Notes: generated from the sequence alone by a model not told the origin. 64,000 nucleotides of DNA from Maritalea mobilis (GCF_019800885.1 NZ_JAHVKE010000001.1:1054001-1118000); one strand, 5' to 3'; positions 45,544 through 54,988 are shown, numbered from the stretch's first letter. Numbers and translations are program-made.

Positions 45544-45798
45544 TTATTGCGCCACGACACAGATCATGCGGTCATCGCGCGTCATGAGCGGCAGGTAGGT
45601 CGTTTCGACCGGCCCCTCGTAACGGTACCAATAGCAGCCGTCGGACTCGAGCCGCACGCTCGTCGTGTCCTGCCCGGGTGCCGCGAGCGCCAGGATCTCT
45701 TCGCTCAGGGCCTCGGTTTCCCCCTCGGGCGTCGGCGTCACGCAGCCCGCCAACAGGGCCAGCATGACCGCCGGGGCCACGAACTTCACAAATTTCAT
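45544..45798 (-). CDS. Small lipoprotein within the pyrimidine operon
   Basis: An 84-aa predicted lipoprotein, with lipobox ALLAGC and Cys19. The mature part is about 65 residues with two Cys (in DGCYWYRYEG and MICVVAQ) that could form a disulfide. The ATG overlaps the hydrolase stop by 4 nt (ATGA), so it is translated with that gene. I recognise no family. Its fixed place between two catabolic enzymes suggests an envelope role linked to uptake, but this is speculation. Confidence 0.78.
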   Translation of the reverse strand: MKFVKFVAPAVMLALLAGCVTPTPEGETEALSEEILALAAPGQDTTSVRLESDGCYWYRYEGPVETTYLPLMTRDDRMICVVAQ

Positions 45799-47045
45799 TC
45801 CACGATCTCCGCAGTTTCCACTACGGCGTGGAATAGCACATTGGCGCCCGCGGTCGCCCATTCAGGTGAAATTTCTTCGGCTTCGTTGTGCGAAAGCCCA
45901 TCCACGCAGGGGCACATGATCATCGCGGTGGGCGCGACATCGTTGATCCAGCACGCGTCATGGCCTGCGCCCGACACGATATCCATGTGGGAATATCCAA
46001 GACGTTCAGCGGCTTGGCGCACGGCGCTCACGCAATTTTCGTCGAAGGCCGGCGGGTCGAACTGCCCCACGATCTCGGCGCTGAACGTGACCCCGATCTC
46101 TTCGCAGAGTTTCGGCGCACGCTCCATCAACTCGTCCACCATCGCGTTGAGCTTATCCAGCAGGTGCGTGCGCATGTCGACGGTGAAGACGACCTTGCCG
46201 GGAATGATGTTGCGCGAGTTGGGGTAGACGTCGATATGCCCGATCGCGCCAACCGCGTTCGGCTGGTTCTTCATCGCGATCTCGTGCACCAGCTCGGTAA
46301 TGAGCGCGAGGCCACGGCCCGCGTTCTTGCGCATGTGCATGGGGGTAGAACCGGTGTGGCTCTCCTTGCCGGTCACGGTGCATTCGATCCAGCGCAGCCC
46401 CTGCCCATGCGTGACGACACCGATATCCTTGCCCTCGGCTTCGAGGATCGGGCCCTGTTCGATGTGCAACTCGAACATGGCGTGCATCTTGCGATCACCG
46501 ACCTTTTCCTCGCCCTTCCAGCCGATCCGCTCCAGCTCATCGCCGAACCGCTTGCCCTCGGCATCGACGCGGTCATAGGCCCAGTCGAGCGTGTGGCGCC
46601 CGGAAAACACGCCCGAGGCCAGCATCGCGGGCGCGAAGCGCGTGCCCTCTTCGTTCGTCCAGTTGGTCACGACGATCGGATGTTTCGTCTTGATGTTCAG
46701 GTCGTTGAGGGTGCGAATCACCTCAAGCCCGCCAAGGACCCCCAGAACGCCATCGTATTTGCCGCCAGTGGGCTGCGTATCGAGGTGGCTGCCGACATAG
46801 ACAGGCAGGGCGTCGGGGTCGGTGCCTTCACGACGGGCGAACATGTTGCCGATCTCGTCCACGCCCATCGTCATGCCCGCCGCCTCGCACCAGGACTGGA
46901 ACAGGGCGCGGCCCTCGGCATCCTCGTCGGTGAGCGTCTGGCGGTTGTTGCCGCCCGCCACGCCCGGCCCGATCTTGGCCATTTCCATCAGCGAGTCCCA
47001 AAGCCGCTCGCCATTGATCGTCATGTTCTCAGCCGGGGCCGCCAT
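45795..47045 (-). CDS. M20-family Zn hydrolase, beta-ureidopropionase type
   Basis: A 416-aa N-carbamoyl-amino-acid hydrolase (HyuC/AmaB family) that releases CO2 and ammonia from N-carbamoyl-beta-alanine. The dinuclear metal site residues are H87 (GSHLDTQPTGG), D98 (KYDGV) and E132/E133 (TNEEG), with later ligands in ELHIEQGP and GAGHDACW. The dimerisation lid is in the middle. The context between hydA and the transaminase indicates the third step of pyrimidine catabolism. GGGAAGGA precedes the ATG. Confidence 0.92.
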   Translation of the reverse strand: MAAPAENMTINGERLWDSLMEMAKIGPGVAGGNNRQTLTDEDAEGRALFQSWCEAAGMTMGVDEIGNMFARREGTDPDALPVYVGSHLDTQPTGGKYDGVLGVLGGLEVIRTLNDLNIKTKHPIVVTNWTNEEGTRFAPAMLASGVFSGRHTLDWAYDRVDAEGKRFGDELERIGWKGEEKVGDRKMHAMFELHIEQGPILEAEGKDIGVVTHGQGLRWIECTVTGKESHTGSTPMHMRKNAGRGLALITELVHEIAMKNQPNAVGAIGHIDVYPNSRNIIPGKVVFTVDMRTHLLDKLNAMVDELMERAPKLCEEIGVTFSAEIVGQFDPPAFDENCVSAVRQAAERLGYSHMDIVSGAGHDACWINDVAPTAMIMCPCVDGLSHNEAEEISPEWATAGANVLFHAVVETAEIVE

Positions 47046-47082
47046 GAATAGTCCTTCCCTGTCAGTTTCGTCCGGGGCCCTG

Positions 47083-48414
47083 TTAGTCCAGGCCCTTCAG
47101 GATGTCGGCCAACTTGCCGAACAGCGTGTCGATATGGTGCTTCTCGATGATCAGCGGGGGGCTGAGCGCGATGATGTCGCCCGTGGTGCGGATCAGGACG
47201 TCGTTCTCGTAGGCCTGCAGGAAGGCCGAGAACGCCCGCTTCGTCGGCGCGCCCGCGATCGGGTCCAACTCGATCCCCGCGATCAGGCCCATGTTGCGGA
47301 TGTCGATCACATGCGGACAGTCGCGCAAGCTGTGCACGGCGTCTTCCCAATAGGGCGCCAACTCGGCCGCGCGCTCGAACAGCCCCTCTTCCTTGTAGGT
47401 CTCCAGCGTCGCCAGGCCGGCGGCCGAGGCGATCGGGTTGCCCGAGTAGGTGTAGCCGTGGAACAGCTCGATCGCCTCTTCCGGCCCATGCATGAACGCG
47501 TCGTGGATCTCCTTGGTGGCCAGCACCGCGCCCATCGGGATCACGCCATTGGTCAGGCCCTTGGCGCAGGTGATCATGTCGGGCATCACGTCGAAATGAT
47601 CCGCCGCGAAGGACGACCCGAGCCGCCCGAACCCGGTGATCACCTCGTCGAAGATCAGCAGGATGCCATGCTTGCGCGTGATCTCGCGCAGGCGTTGCAG
47701 GTATCCCTTGGGCGGCATCAGCACCCCGGTCGAGCCCGCCATCGGCTCGACGATCACGGCGGCCACGGTCTCGGGGCCATGCAGGGCGACGATGCGCTCC
47801 AACTCGTCGGCGAGTTCGGCACCATGCTCGGGCTGACCGCGGCTGAAGGCGTTCTTGGCAGGCAGATGCGTATGCGGCAAGTGGTCGACCCCGGTCAGGA
47901 GCGAGCCGAAGAACTTGCGGTTGTTGACGATCCCGCCCACCGAGATGCCGCCGAAATTCACCCCGTGATAGCCGCGCTCGCGCCCGATCAGGCGGGTGCG
48001 TGTGCCCTGCCCGATGGCGCGCTGGTAGGCGATGGCGATCTTCAGCGCGGTCTCAACCGACTCGGAGCCCGAGTTGGTGAAGAACACATGCTCCATCGGC
48101 TCGGGCGCCATGTCGCGCAGGCGTGTCGCCAGTTCGAAGGCTTTGGGGTGGCCCATCTGAAAGGCGGGGGCATAGTCCAACTCGCCGGCCTGTTGGCGGA
48201 TCGCCTCGACGATCTTGGGGCGGTTGTGGCCCGCGTTGCAGCACCACAGACCCGCCGTGCCGTCCAGCACGTCGCGCCCGTCGGATGTCTTGTAGTACAT
48301 CCCGTCCGCCGACACGAACATCCGCGGCGTCTTCTTGAACTGCCGGTTGGCCGTGAACGGCATCCAGAAAGCGGAAAGGTCGTTCGGCACCGGGTTGGAA
48401 CGGTCGAGGGCCAT
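47083..48414 (-). CDS. Class III PLP aminotransferase, beta-alanine/omega-amino-acid type
   Basis: A 443-aa fold-type I aminotransferase. It has FTNSGSESVETALKIA (phosphate cup), D256 in LLIFDEVITGFGR, and the PLP Lys K285 in ITCAKGLTNG. It resembles beta-alanine:pyruvate and omega-amino-acid aminotransferases. Here it would convert beta-alanine or beta-aminoisobutyrate to the semialdehyde, the last step encoded in this locus. The ATG at 48414 has AGGGA nine bases upstream; the ATG at 48423 is too close to it. It heads the minus-strand operon. Confidence 0.92.
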   Translation of the reverse strand: MALDRSNPVPNDLSAFWMPFTANRQFKKTPRMFVSADGMYYKTSDGRDVLDGTAGLWCCNAGHNRPKIVEAIRQQAGELDYAPAFQMGHPKAFELATRLRDMAPEPMEHVFFTNSGSESVETALKIAIAYQRAIGQGTRTRLIGRERGYHGVNFGGISVGGIVNNRKFFGSLLTGVDHLPHTHLPAKNAFSRGQPEHGAELADELERIVALHGPETVAAVIVEPMAGSTGVLMPPKGYLQRLREITRKHGILLIFDEVITGFGRLGSSFAADHFDVMPDMITCAKGLTNGVIPMGAVLATKEIHDAFMHGPEEAIELFHGYTYSGNPIASAAGLATLETYKEEGLFERAAELAPYWEDAVHSLRDCPHVIDIRNMGLIAGIELDPIAGAPTKRAFSAFLQAYENDVLIRTTGDIIALSPPLIIEKHHIDTLFGKLADILKGLD

Positions 48415-48470
48415 CGTGGTCATTCCCTGTCTACTGCCCCGGTCGCGCGCCGCCGGGGCTTCGATTGTTT

Positions 48471-48486
48471 TTGACCAAACGGTCAA
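48471..48486. promoter_or_regulatory. RutR box between rutR and the catabolic operon
   Basis: TTGACCAAACGGTCAA matches the RutR consensus TTGACCANNTGGTCAA at 13 of 14 fixed positions. It lies 56 bp before the aminotransferase ATG and upstream of rutR, so it can control both directions. Confidence 0.82.
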
Positions 48487-48647
48487 GATCACGCTAGCAG
48501 AGGCGCTGTGCCAGTCAATGAATTGAACGCCCTCGCCTGCCCAATCGCAAGGCAAATGATGCCTGAAAAGGCAAACATGCCCAGCAATCGGGCATGGTGG
48601 AAAGGCCTGCCTTGCCTCCACGCCAGCCGACCGCCACTCTGGACCCC

Positions 48648-49259
48648 ATGAACGCCAATCCACCCCGCACCCGCATCCAGAAAAAGAACCGGTCCACGAT
48701 TCTCGACGCTGCGCTCGAAGTCTTCTCGCGGCACGGGTTTCGGGGCGCCACCCTCGACCAGATCGCCGGAGAGGCGGGGCTGTCGAAACCCAACCTGCTT
48801 TACTATTTCCCGTCGAAAGAGGCGATTTTCATCACGCTTCTCAGCGGCTTGATGGAAACCTGGCTGGACCCGCTGCGCGAGTTGGACCCAAGCGGTGAGC
48901 CGATCGAGGAACTGCTCGCCTATGTCCGGCGCAAGCTGCAACTCAGCCGCGATTTCCCGCGCGAATCGCGCCTCTTCGCCAACGAGATCGTCCAGGGCGC
49001 GCCGCGCATGGAACACCTGCTGGCCACCGACCTGAAATCGCTTGTGGATGAAAAGGCCGGCGTCATTCGCGGCTGGATCGCGGAAGGCCAGATCGCCGAC
49101 GTGGATCCGCATCACCTGATCTTCTCGGTCTGGGCGCTGACCCAGCATTACGCCGATTTCGACGTACAGGTCCGCGCCGTGCTCGGCCCCGGCCATGACC
49201 CGCTGGCCGAGGCCGAGACATTTCTCGACACGCTGTTCCGGCGCCTGCTCGCTCCCTGA
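48648..49259 (+). CDS. rutR: TetR-family pyrimidine regulator RutR
   Basis: A 203-aa regulator. The N-terminal TetR helix-turn-helix is at about 15-62 (ILDAALEVFSRHGFRGATLDQIAGEAGLSKPNLLYYFPSKEAIF). The ligand domain follows the Escherichia coli RutR pattern (RRKLQLSRDFPRESRLFANEI, DLKSLVDEKAGVIRGWI, DPHHLIFSVWALTQHYADF). E. coli RutR binds uracil or thymine and releases DNA. An ATG at 48594 would add 18 residues. It is divergent from the catabolic operon with a RutR box between. Confidence 0.92.
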   Translation: MNANPPRTRIQKKNRSTILDAALEVFSRHGFRGATLDQIAGEAGLSKPNLLYYFPSKEAIFITLLSGLMETWLDPLRELDPSGEPIEELLAYVRRKLQLSRDFPRESRLFANEIVQGAPRMEHLLATDLKSLVDEKAGVIRGWIAEGQIADVDPHHLIFSVWALTQHYADFDVQVRAVLGPGHDPLAEAETFLDTLFRRLLAP

Positions 49260-49272
49260 CGCAACGCGAAAA

Positions 49273-49294
49273 GGCCGCCCTGGCGCGGGCGGCC
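49273..49294 (+). terminator. Terminator hairpin after rutR
   Basis: GGCCGCCC (49273-49280) pairs with GGGCGGCC (49287-49294), followed by a short CTTCCTTC tract. Confidence 0.65.
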
Positions 49295-49299
49295 CTTCC

Positions 49300-49349
49300 T
49301 TCATCTTGGCAAGAAAACTCTGGGGGGTGCGGGGGGCAAAGCCCCCCCC
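49300..49349. repeat. Dispersed GC hairpin repeat, copy 3 (inverted, diverged)
   Basis: Read on the minus strand: a GGGGGGC/GCCCCCC stem with a three-base loop, then ACCCCCC, AGAGTTTTCTTG and CAAGATGAAG. This is the same layout as copies 1 and 2. It lies between convergent rutR and preA. Confidence 0.55.
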
Positions 49350-49380
49350 GGGTCGCCGCGCGCAGGCGCGGCGAAACCCT

Positions 49381-50685
49381 TCATTCAGCGGCGCAACTGC
49401 CGGGGTTGTTCGGATGCGTCGTCCAGTTCGCATACTCTTCCTCGACGACCTTGCCGGTGCGCGGATCGGTGGTGCCGGGCTCCATCCGCTCCATGGTGAT
49501 GCAGCCCTCGACCGGGCAGACATTCACGCACAGGTTGCAGGCCACGCATTCGGCATCGATCACCTCGAAGGTGCGATCCTCGGACATGGAAATCGCCTGA
49601 TGGCTGGTATCCTCGCAGGCGGCATAGCAACGCCCGCACTTGATGCAGGCCTCCTGGTCGATCCGCGCCTTGGTGACGTAGTTCAGGTTCAGGTGCTGCC
49701 AGTCGCTGAGGTTCGGCACCGCGCGGCCGACCAACTCATCGACCGAGCTCATGCCTTTTTCATCGAGGTATTGCGACAGGCCCGAGATCATCTCCTGGAC
49801 GATCTTGAAGCCATAGGTCATGGCCGCCGTGCAGACCTGCACGTTGCCCGCGCCAAGCGCGATAAACTCGGCCGCGTCCTTCCACGTGGTCACCCCCCCG
49901 ATGCCGGAGACCGGCAAACCCGCCAGCGACGGCGTGCGCGTGATCTCGGCCACCATGTTGAGCGCGATGGGTTTGACCGCCGGGCCGCAATAGCCGCCAT
50001 GCGCGCCCTTGCCGTCGATGGTGGGTTCCGGCGCGAACAGGTCGAGGTCGACCGAGGTTATCGAGTTGATCGTGTTGATCAGGCTGACCGCATCTGCGCC
50101 GCCATCCTTGGCCGCCTGCGCGGGCTTGCGGATATCGGTGATGTTGGGCGTCAGCTTCACGATCACGGGCAGGTCCGAATGTTTCTTGCACCATTCGGTG
50201 ACCTGCTGGACGTATTCGGGCACCTGCCCCACCGCCGATCCCATGCCGCGCTCGCTCATGCCGTGGGGGCAGCCGAAGTTCAGCTCCACCCCGTCGCAGC
50301 CCGTTTCGATCACCCGGTCGAGGATCGCTTTCCAGCTGTCCTCGTTCACCGGCACCATGAGCGAGGCGATCAGCGCGCGGTCTGGGTAGTCCTTTTTCAC
50401 CCGCGTCATCTCTTCGAGGTTCACCTCGAGCGGGCGGTCGGTGATCAACTCGATGTTGTTCAGGCCCAGCAGGCGCCGGTCCGCGCCCCAGATCGCGCCG
50501 TAGCGCGGGCCGTTCACGTTGACGACGGGCGGCCCCGCTTCGCCGAGGGTCTTCCAGACGACACCGCCCCAGCCGGCCTCGAAGGCGCGGCGGACGTTGT
50601 ATTCCTTGTCGGTCGGCGGCGCCGAGGCCAGCCAGAACGGGTTGGGCGAGGTGATGCCGCAGAAGGTCGTGGTCAGGTCTGCCAT
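49381..50685 (-). CDS. preA: NAD-dependent dihydropyrimidine dehydrogenase subunit PreA
   Basis: A 434-aa FMN/iron-sulfur subunit that reduces uracil and thymine. The dihydroorotate-dehydrogenase-like barrel carries the catalytic Cys (C139) in NFGCPHGMSERGMG and the substrate/FMN motif KLTPNITDI. The C-terminus holds two 4Fe-4S sites, CIKCGRCYAAC and CVACNLCVNVCPVEGC. It is encoded 28 bp downstream of preT, with which it forms the enzyme. Confidence 0.96.
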   Translation of the reverse strand: MADLTTTFCGITSPNPFWLASAPPTDKEYNVRRAFEAGWGGVVWKTLGEAGPPVVNVNGPRYGAIWGADRRLLGLNNIELITDRPLEVNLEEMTRVKKDYPDRALIASLMVPVNEDSWKAILDRVIETGCDGVELNFGCPHGMSERGMGSAVGQVPEYVQQVTEWCKKHSDLPVIVKLTPNITDIRKPAQAAKDGGADAVSLINTINSITSVDLDLFAPEPTIDGKGAHGGYCGPAVKPIALNMVAEITRTPSLAGLPVSGIGGVTTWKDAAEFIALGAGNVQVCTAAMTYGFKIVQEMISGLSQYLDEKGMSSVDELVGRAVPNLSDWQHLNLNYVTKARIDQEACIKCGRCYAACEDTSHQAISMSEDRTFEVIDAECVACNLCVNVCPVEGCITMERMEPGTTDPRTGKVVEEEYANWTTHPNNPGSCAAE

Positions 50686-50713
50686 GTGTCTTACTCCTTC
50701 GGTTGCGCGGCGC

Positions 50714-52057
50714 TCAGCCGGCTGCCTCGGTCAGCATTGCGTGGATGTCTTCGGCGGCATCGCGGCCCTCGGCCACGGCTGTCACGGTCAGGTCTTCGCC
50801 CCCCGCGGCGCAGTCGCCGCCAGCCCAGACCTTGGCGAGGTTGGTGCGCCCCGCCCCGGTCACGGCGATCTTGCCGCCGGCCAGGTCCAGCCCCTCCGGC
50901 ATCTCGCCAAGGGTCTGGCCGATGGCCTTGAGAACCTGGTCGGCGGGGATGTCGAAGGTTTCGCCGGTGCCCACGAGGGATTTGCCCTCGGATCGCGTGT
51001 ATTCGCAGCGCAGCGCCGTCACCGACCCGTTGCCGACCACCTCGATCGGCATGACGTTGAAGATGAAGCGCACGCCTTTCGACGCCGCGAGATCCTGTTC
51101 GAACCGGCTGGCCGGCATCGCCTCGCGCCCGCGGCGGTAGACCAGCGTCACGGTCTCGGAGCCCAGCAGTTTCGACTGCACGGCAGCGTCGATGGCGGTC
51201 ATGCCGCCCCCGATCACCACGACGTTGCGGCCCACCGGCAGCGTCGCCAGATCCTCGGCCTGCCGCAGGTCGGCAATAAAGCCCACCGCGTCGGCCACGC
51301 CGTCCTTGGCCTCGCCATTCGCGCGCAGGGCGTTCACCCCCGCCAGACCCATTCCGAGGAAGACCGCGTCGAAGTCGTTTTCCAACTCGCCAAGGGTCAG
51401 GTCGCGCCCAAGCGCCTTGCCGTTCTCGACGGTGATGCCGCCGATCTTCAGCAGCCAATCGACCTCGGCCTCGGCGAAGCCGCCCACGGATTTGTAATAG
51501 GCGATGCCGTATTCGTTGAGGCCACCGGGCTTGGGCTTGGCCTCGAAGATGGTGACGTCATGGCCCTTCATCGCCAACCGATGCGCACAGGAAAGGCCCG
51601 CCGGCCCGGCGCCCACGACGGCGATCTTGCGCCCCGTCGGCGCGGCCCGCTCGAACGGGTGCACGCCCTGCTCCATCAACGTGTCGGTCGCATAGCGCTG
51701 CAAGCGCCCGATCTCGACGGGTTTGCCCTCGGCCACCTCGCGCACGCAGACCTCTTCGCAGAGCGTCTCGGTCGGGCAAACGCGGGCGCACATGCCGCCA
51801 AGGATGTTCTGCTGGAAGATCGTCTTCGCCGCTGCCTCGGGCGTGCCGGTGGCAATCTGGCGAATGAACAGCGGAATATCGATATCGGTCGGACAGGCCG
51901 TCATGCAGGGCGCGTCATGGCAGAAATAGCAGCGGTCGGCGGCCACGAGCGCTTCGTGGTCGTCCAGCCTTGGGTGCAGATCGGAGAAATTCTCCTCCAG
52001 CGTCGCGGGCGCAAGACGCGCAGGCGCGATGCCGGGGGTGAAGGGGGTGTTGCTCAT
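50714..52057 (-). CDS. preT: NAD-dependent dihydropyrimidine dehydrogenase subunit PreT
   Basis: A 447-aa GltD-like subunit. The N-terminal cysteines (CYFCHDAPCMTACPTDIDIP and CARVCPTETLCEEVC) bind two 4Fe-4S clusters. The FAD site is VVGAGPAGLSCAHRLA and the NAD(P) site VVIGGGMTAIDAA. It feeds NADH electrons to PreA. GGGAGAGCC precedes the ATG. A weak RutR-like palindrome lies about 85 bp upstream. Confidence 0.95.
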   Translation of the reverse strand: MSNTPFTPGIAPARLAPATLEENFSDLHPRLDDHEALVAADRCYFCHDAPCMTACPTDIDIPLFIRQIATGTPEAAAKTIFQQNILGGMCARVCPTETLCEEVCVREVAEGKPVEIGRLQRYATDTLMEQGVHPFERAAPTGRKIAVVGAGPAGLSCAHRLAMKGHDVTIFEAKPKPGGLNEYGIAYYKSVGGFAEAEVDWLLKIGGITVENGKALGRDLTLGELENDFDAVFLGMGLAGVNALRANGEAKDGVADAVGFIADLRQAEDLATLPVGRNVVVIGGGMTAIDAAVQSKLLGSETVTLVYRRGREAMPASRFEQDLAASKGVRFIFNVMPIEVVGNGSVTALRCEYTRSEGKSLVGTGETFDIPADQVLKAIGQTLGEMPEGLDLAGGKIAVTGAGRTNLAKVWAGGDCAAGGEDLTVTAVAEGRDAAEDIHAMLTEAAG

Positions 52058-52138
52058 GTGTGGCTCTCCCGGTCGGATGGATGGCTCGGGCCTTTCACGG
52101 CCTCTTTCGTCGCAATCACGCTGGCACGGGTCCGATTT

Positions 52139-52154
52139 TTTATCAAATGGTAAA
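52139..52154. promoter_or_regulatory. Degenerate RutR-like box upstream of preT
   Basis: TTTATCAAATGGTAAA matches the RutR consensus at 11 of 14 fixed positions and is palindromic. It is AT-rich against its surroundings and lies 82-97 bp before the preT start. Confidence 0.45.
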
Positions 52155-52370
52155 TTATTGGATCGCGCCGCAACGGGTGCAGTTTGCCGTCCAAACCGGC
52201 GCGTTTGCCTGAAATTCGGGCAGCACGGGGTTCCAATACGCCCGCGCCTCCCCAAATCCCTAGGTGATTGCGCGGCTTTTCCCCCGGGTCATGCTGCGTT
52301 ATAGGGCGTCGATACCGTGGTGATGCAGCCCCGGCGCGACGCCGCCCAGGGATGAGCTCAGAGGATATAC

Positions 52371-52868
52371 ATGACCAACAAGACGCATGAGCAGGACGTG
52401 GAGTTCATCCGCGCATTGGCAGAGCTTCTGAACGAGAACGATCTGACCGAATTGCAGGTCAAGCGCGACTACGGGGAAGACGACAGCCTGAATGTCCGCG
52501 TCTCGCGCCAGCAACCGGCCCCCGCCCCGGTCCAGTACGCCGCACCAGCCGCGTCGGCCATGATGCCCGCCCCCGGCCCCATCGCAGAGACCGCCGCACC
52601 GGCACCGGCCACCGCCGAGGACCCGGCCCAGAACCCCAACGCAGTCACCTCGCCCATGGTCGGCACCGTGTACCTGCAGCCCGAACCGGGCGCGCCGTCC
52701 TTCGTGTCGGTTGGCGACAAGGTGGCCGAGGGCCAGACCCTGCTGATCGTCGAGGCGATGAAGACCATGAACCAGATCCCCAGCCCGCGCGCCGGGACGG
52801 TCAAGCGCATCCTCGTCGAGGACAAGGCGCCCGTGGAATTCGGCGCTCCGCTGATGATCATCGAGTAA
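52371..52868 (+). CDS. accB: Acetyl-CoA carboxylase biotin carboxyl carrier protein
   Basis: A 165-aa carrier. The N-terminal helical region is followed by a Pro/Ala-rich hinge (about 48-88) and a biotinyl domain with the biotin Lys K131 in VEAMKTMN. It delivers carboxybiotin in the first committed step of fatty-acid synthesis. AGAGGATAT precedes the ATG. accC follows 13 bp later. Confidence 0.97.
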   Translation: MTNKTHEQDVEFIRALAELLNENDLTELQVKRDYGEDDSLNVRVSRQQPAPAPVQYAAPAASAMMPAPGPIAETAAPAPATAEDPAQNPNAVTSPMVGTVYLQPEPGAPSFVSVGDKVAEGQTLLIVEAMKTMNQIPSPRAGTVKRILVEDKAPVEFGAPLMIIE

Positions 52869-52881
52869 GCGGGGCCGCGCC

Positions 52882-54228
52882 ATGTTTTCCAAGATCCTCA
52901 TCGCCAACCGCGGCGAGATCGCGCTTCGCGTGATCCGTGCCGCGCGCGAGATGGGCGTGGGCACCGTCGCCGTCCATTCCACCGCCGATGCCGACGCGAT
53001 GCATGTCCGCATGGCCGACGAATCGGTCTGCATCGGCCCCGCGCCGTCGAATGAAAGCTATCTCAGCATGGCCGGTGTCCTGACCGCCTGCGAGATCACC
53101 GGCGCCGAGGCGATCCACCCCGGCTATGGGTTCCTGTCGGAGAACGCGAATTTCGTTCAGGCGGTCGAGGATCACGGCCTGAAATTCATCGGCCCCTCGG
53201 CCGAGCATATCCGCATGATGGGCGACAAGATCACCGCCAAGGACACGATGAAGGCGCTTGGCGTGCCTTGCGTGCCCGGCTCGGATGGCGGCGTCCATCA
53301 TTTCGAAACGGCAGAGGCCGTGGCCAAGTCCATCGGCTACCCCGTGATTGTCAAGGCGACCGCTGGCGGCGGCGGGCGCGGCATGAAGCTCGCCCGGACC
53401 GAGGCCGACCTCGAAACCGCCTTCCGCACCGCCCGCGCCGAGGCCAAGGCCGCCTTCGGCAATGACGAGGTGTATATCGAGAAATACCTCGGCAAGCCGC
53501 GCCATATCGAGGTGCAGGTTTTCGGCGACGGGCGCGGCACGGCCGTGCATCTGGGCGAGCGCGACTGCTCGCTCCAGCGCCGCCACCAGAAGGTGCTGGA
53601 AGAGGCGCCCGGCCCCGCCATCGACGCGGCGACGCGCGCCCGCATCGGCGAGACCTGCGCCAAGGCCGTGGCCGACCTCGGCTATGAAGGCGCGGGCACG
53701 ATCGAGTTCCTCTACGAGGATGGCGAGTTCTACTTCATCGAGATGAACACCCGCCTGCAGGTGGAACACCCGGTGACCGAGGCGATCTTCGGCGTCGACC
53801 TCGTGCGCGAGCAGATCCGCGTTGCCGCCGGCGAGCCGATGTCCTTCACCCAGGACGACCTGGAGTTGCGCGGCCACGCCATCGAGGTGCGCATCAACGC
53901 CGAGCGTCTGCCGAATTTCGCCCCCTGCCCCGGCAAGATCACCCAGTATCACGCGCCGGGCGGCCTGGGCGTCCGGATGGATTCCGCACTCTATGACGGC
54001 TACAAGATCCCGCCCTATTACGACAGCCTGATCGCCAAGCTGATCGTGCATGGCCGCGACCGGCCCGAGGCACTGGCGCGTCTGAACCGCGCGCTTGGCG
54101 AGTTGATCGTCGATGGCGTCGACACGACCGTGCCGCTGTTCCATGCGCTTTTGCAGGAACCTGACATCCAGTCGGGCGACTACACGATCCACTGGCTGGA
54201 ACGCTGGCTGGAAGAGAACATGGACTGA
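52882..54228 (+). CDS. accC: Acetyl-CoA carboxylase biotin carboxylase subunit
   Basis: A 448-aa ATP-grasp carboxylase. The opening is [24 protein letters not shown], the glycine-rich ATP loop is [12 protein letters not shown], and the active site contains [17 protein letters not shown] and [14 protein letters not shown]. It carboxylates biotin on AccB. It is co-transcribed with accB. Confidence 0.97.
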   Translation: MFSKILIANRGEIALRVIRAAREMGVGTVAVHSTADADAMHVRMADESVCIGPAPSNESYLSMAGVLTACEITGAEAIHPGYGFLSENANFVQAVEDHGLKFIGPSAEHIRMMGDKITAKDTMKALGVPCVPGSDGGVHHFETAEAVAKSIGYPVIVKATAGGGGRGMKLARTEADLETAFRTARAEAKAAFGNDEVYIEKYLGKPRHIEVQVFGDGRGTAVHLGERDCSLQRRHQKVLEEAPGPAIDAATRARIGETCAKAVADLGYEGAGTIEFLYEDGEFYFIEMNTRLQVEHPVTEAIFGVDLVREQIRVAAGEPMSFTQDDLELRGHAIEVRINAERLPNFAPCPGKITQYHAPGGLGVRMDSALYDGYKIPPYYDSLIAKLIVHGRDRPEALARLNRALGELIVDGVDTTVPLFHALLQEPDIQSGDYTIHWLERWLEENMD

Positions 54229-54236
54229 GCCGGGCC

Positions 54237-54261
54237 GCAGAATTTTTCCGGAAAATTCTGC
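54237..54261. terminator. AT-rich hairpin after accC
   Basis: GCAGAATTTT pairs perfectly with AAAATTCTGC around TCCGG. There is no T-run after it, only CCCGGTCGGG, so termination efficiency is uncertain. The preceding CCGGGCCGCAGAA is repeated after the gene ending at 57988. Confidence 0.55.
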
Positions 54262-54322
54262 CCGGTCGGGTCAAACGCGTTTTTCAATGGGAAATCGCCG
54301 CGCATGCGCCTACCTCTAGGGT

Positions 54323-54988
54323 ATGGCGCATGACATGTATCCCCGCACCCGGCCCCCGCTCAGCCCCGAGCTGATGCTGCGCGCCTATGCGGCGGGAATT
54401 TTCCCCATGTCCGAAGGGGCCGATGACGACGACCTGTTCTGGGTCGACCCGCAGCGGCGCGGTGTCTTTCCGCTCGACGGCTTCCACATCTCACGCAGCT
54501 TGCGGCGCCGTATCCGCAGGGGTGGGTTCGAGGTTCGCGTCAACAGCTCTTTCGCCGAGGTCGTCCATGGCTGTGCCGACCGCGAGCCGACCTGGATCAA
54601 CGCGGAACTCTTCGGCGTCTACCTCGCCCTGCATCAGGCCGGCTTTGCCCATTCCGTCGAGCTCTGGGAGGACGGAGACCTGACCGGCGGCGTTTTCGGC
54701 ATCACGCTTGGGGCGGCCTATTTCGGCGAGTCGATGTTCTCACGCCGCCCGGACGCCTCGAAACTGGCCCTTGCGTGGCTGGTGGCGCGGCTGAACTATG
54801 GCGGTTTTCGCCTCTTCGACACGCAATTCGTCACCGAGCATCTGATCAGCCTCGGGGCGGTCGAAGTCCCGCGTGCCGATTATCGCGAAAGCTTGGCGCA
54901 GGCCTTGACCGAGACTGCCGATTTCCACGCCATGCCAAGCGACCTGCCCGTTCAGGACGTGCTGCAGTTGAGCACCCAGACGTCGTAG
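54323..54988 (+). CDS. aat: Leucyl/phenylalanyl-tRNA--protein transferase
   Basis: A 221-aa N-end-rule enzyme that adds Leu or Phe to proteins with N-terminal Lys/Arg. It has the family segments AYAAGIFPMSE, FWVDPQRRGVFPLDGFH, GGVFGITLGAAYFGESMFSR and LFDTQFVTEHL. Its 3' end overlaps the convergent DUF2155 gene by 37 bp. Confidence 0.96.
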   Translation: MAHDMYPRTRPPLSPELMLRAYAAGIFPMSEGADDDDLFWVDPQRRGVFPLDGFHISRSLRRRIRRGGFEVRVNSSFAEVVHGCADREPTWINAELFGVYLALHQAGFAHSVELWEDGDLTGGVFGITLGAAYFGESMFSRRPDASKLALAWLVARLNYGGFRLFDTQFVTEHLISLGAVEVPRADYRESLAQALTETADFHAMPSDLPVQDVLQLSTQTS

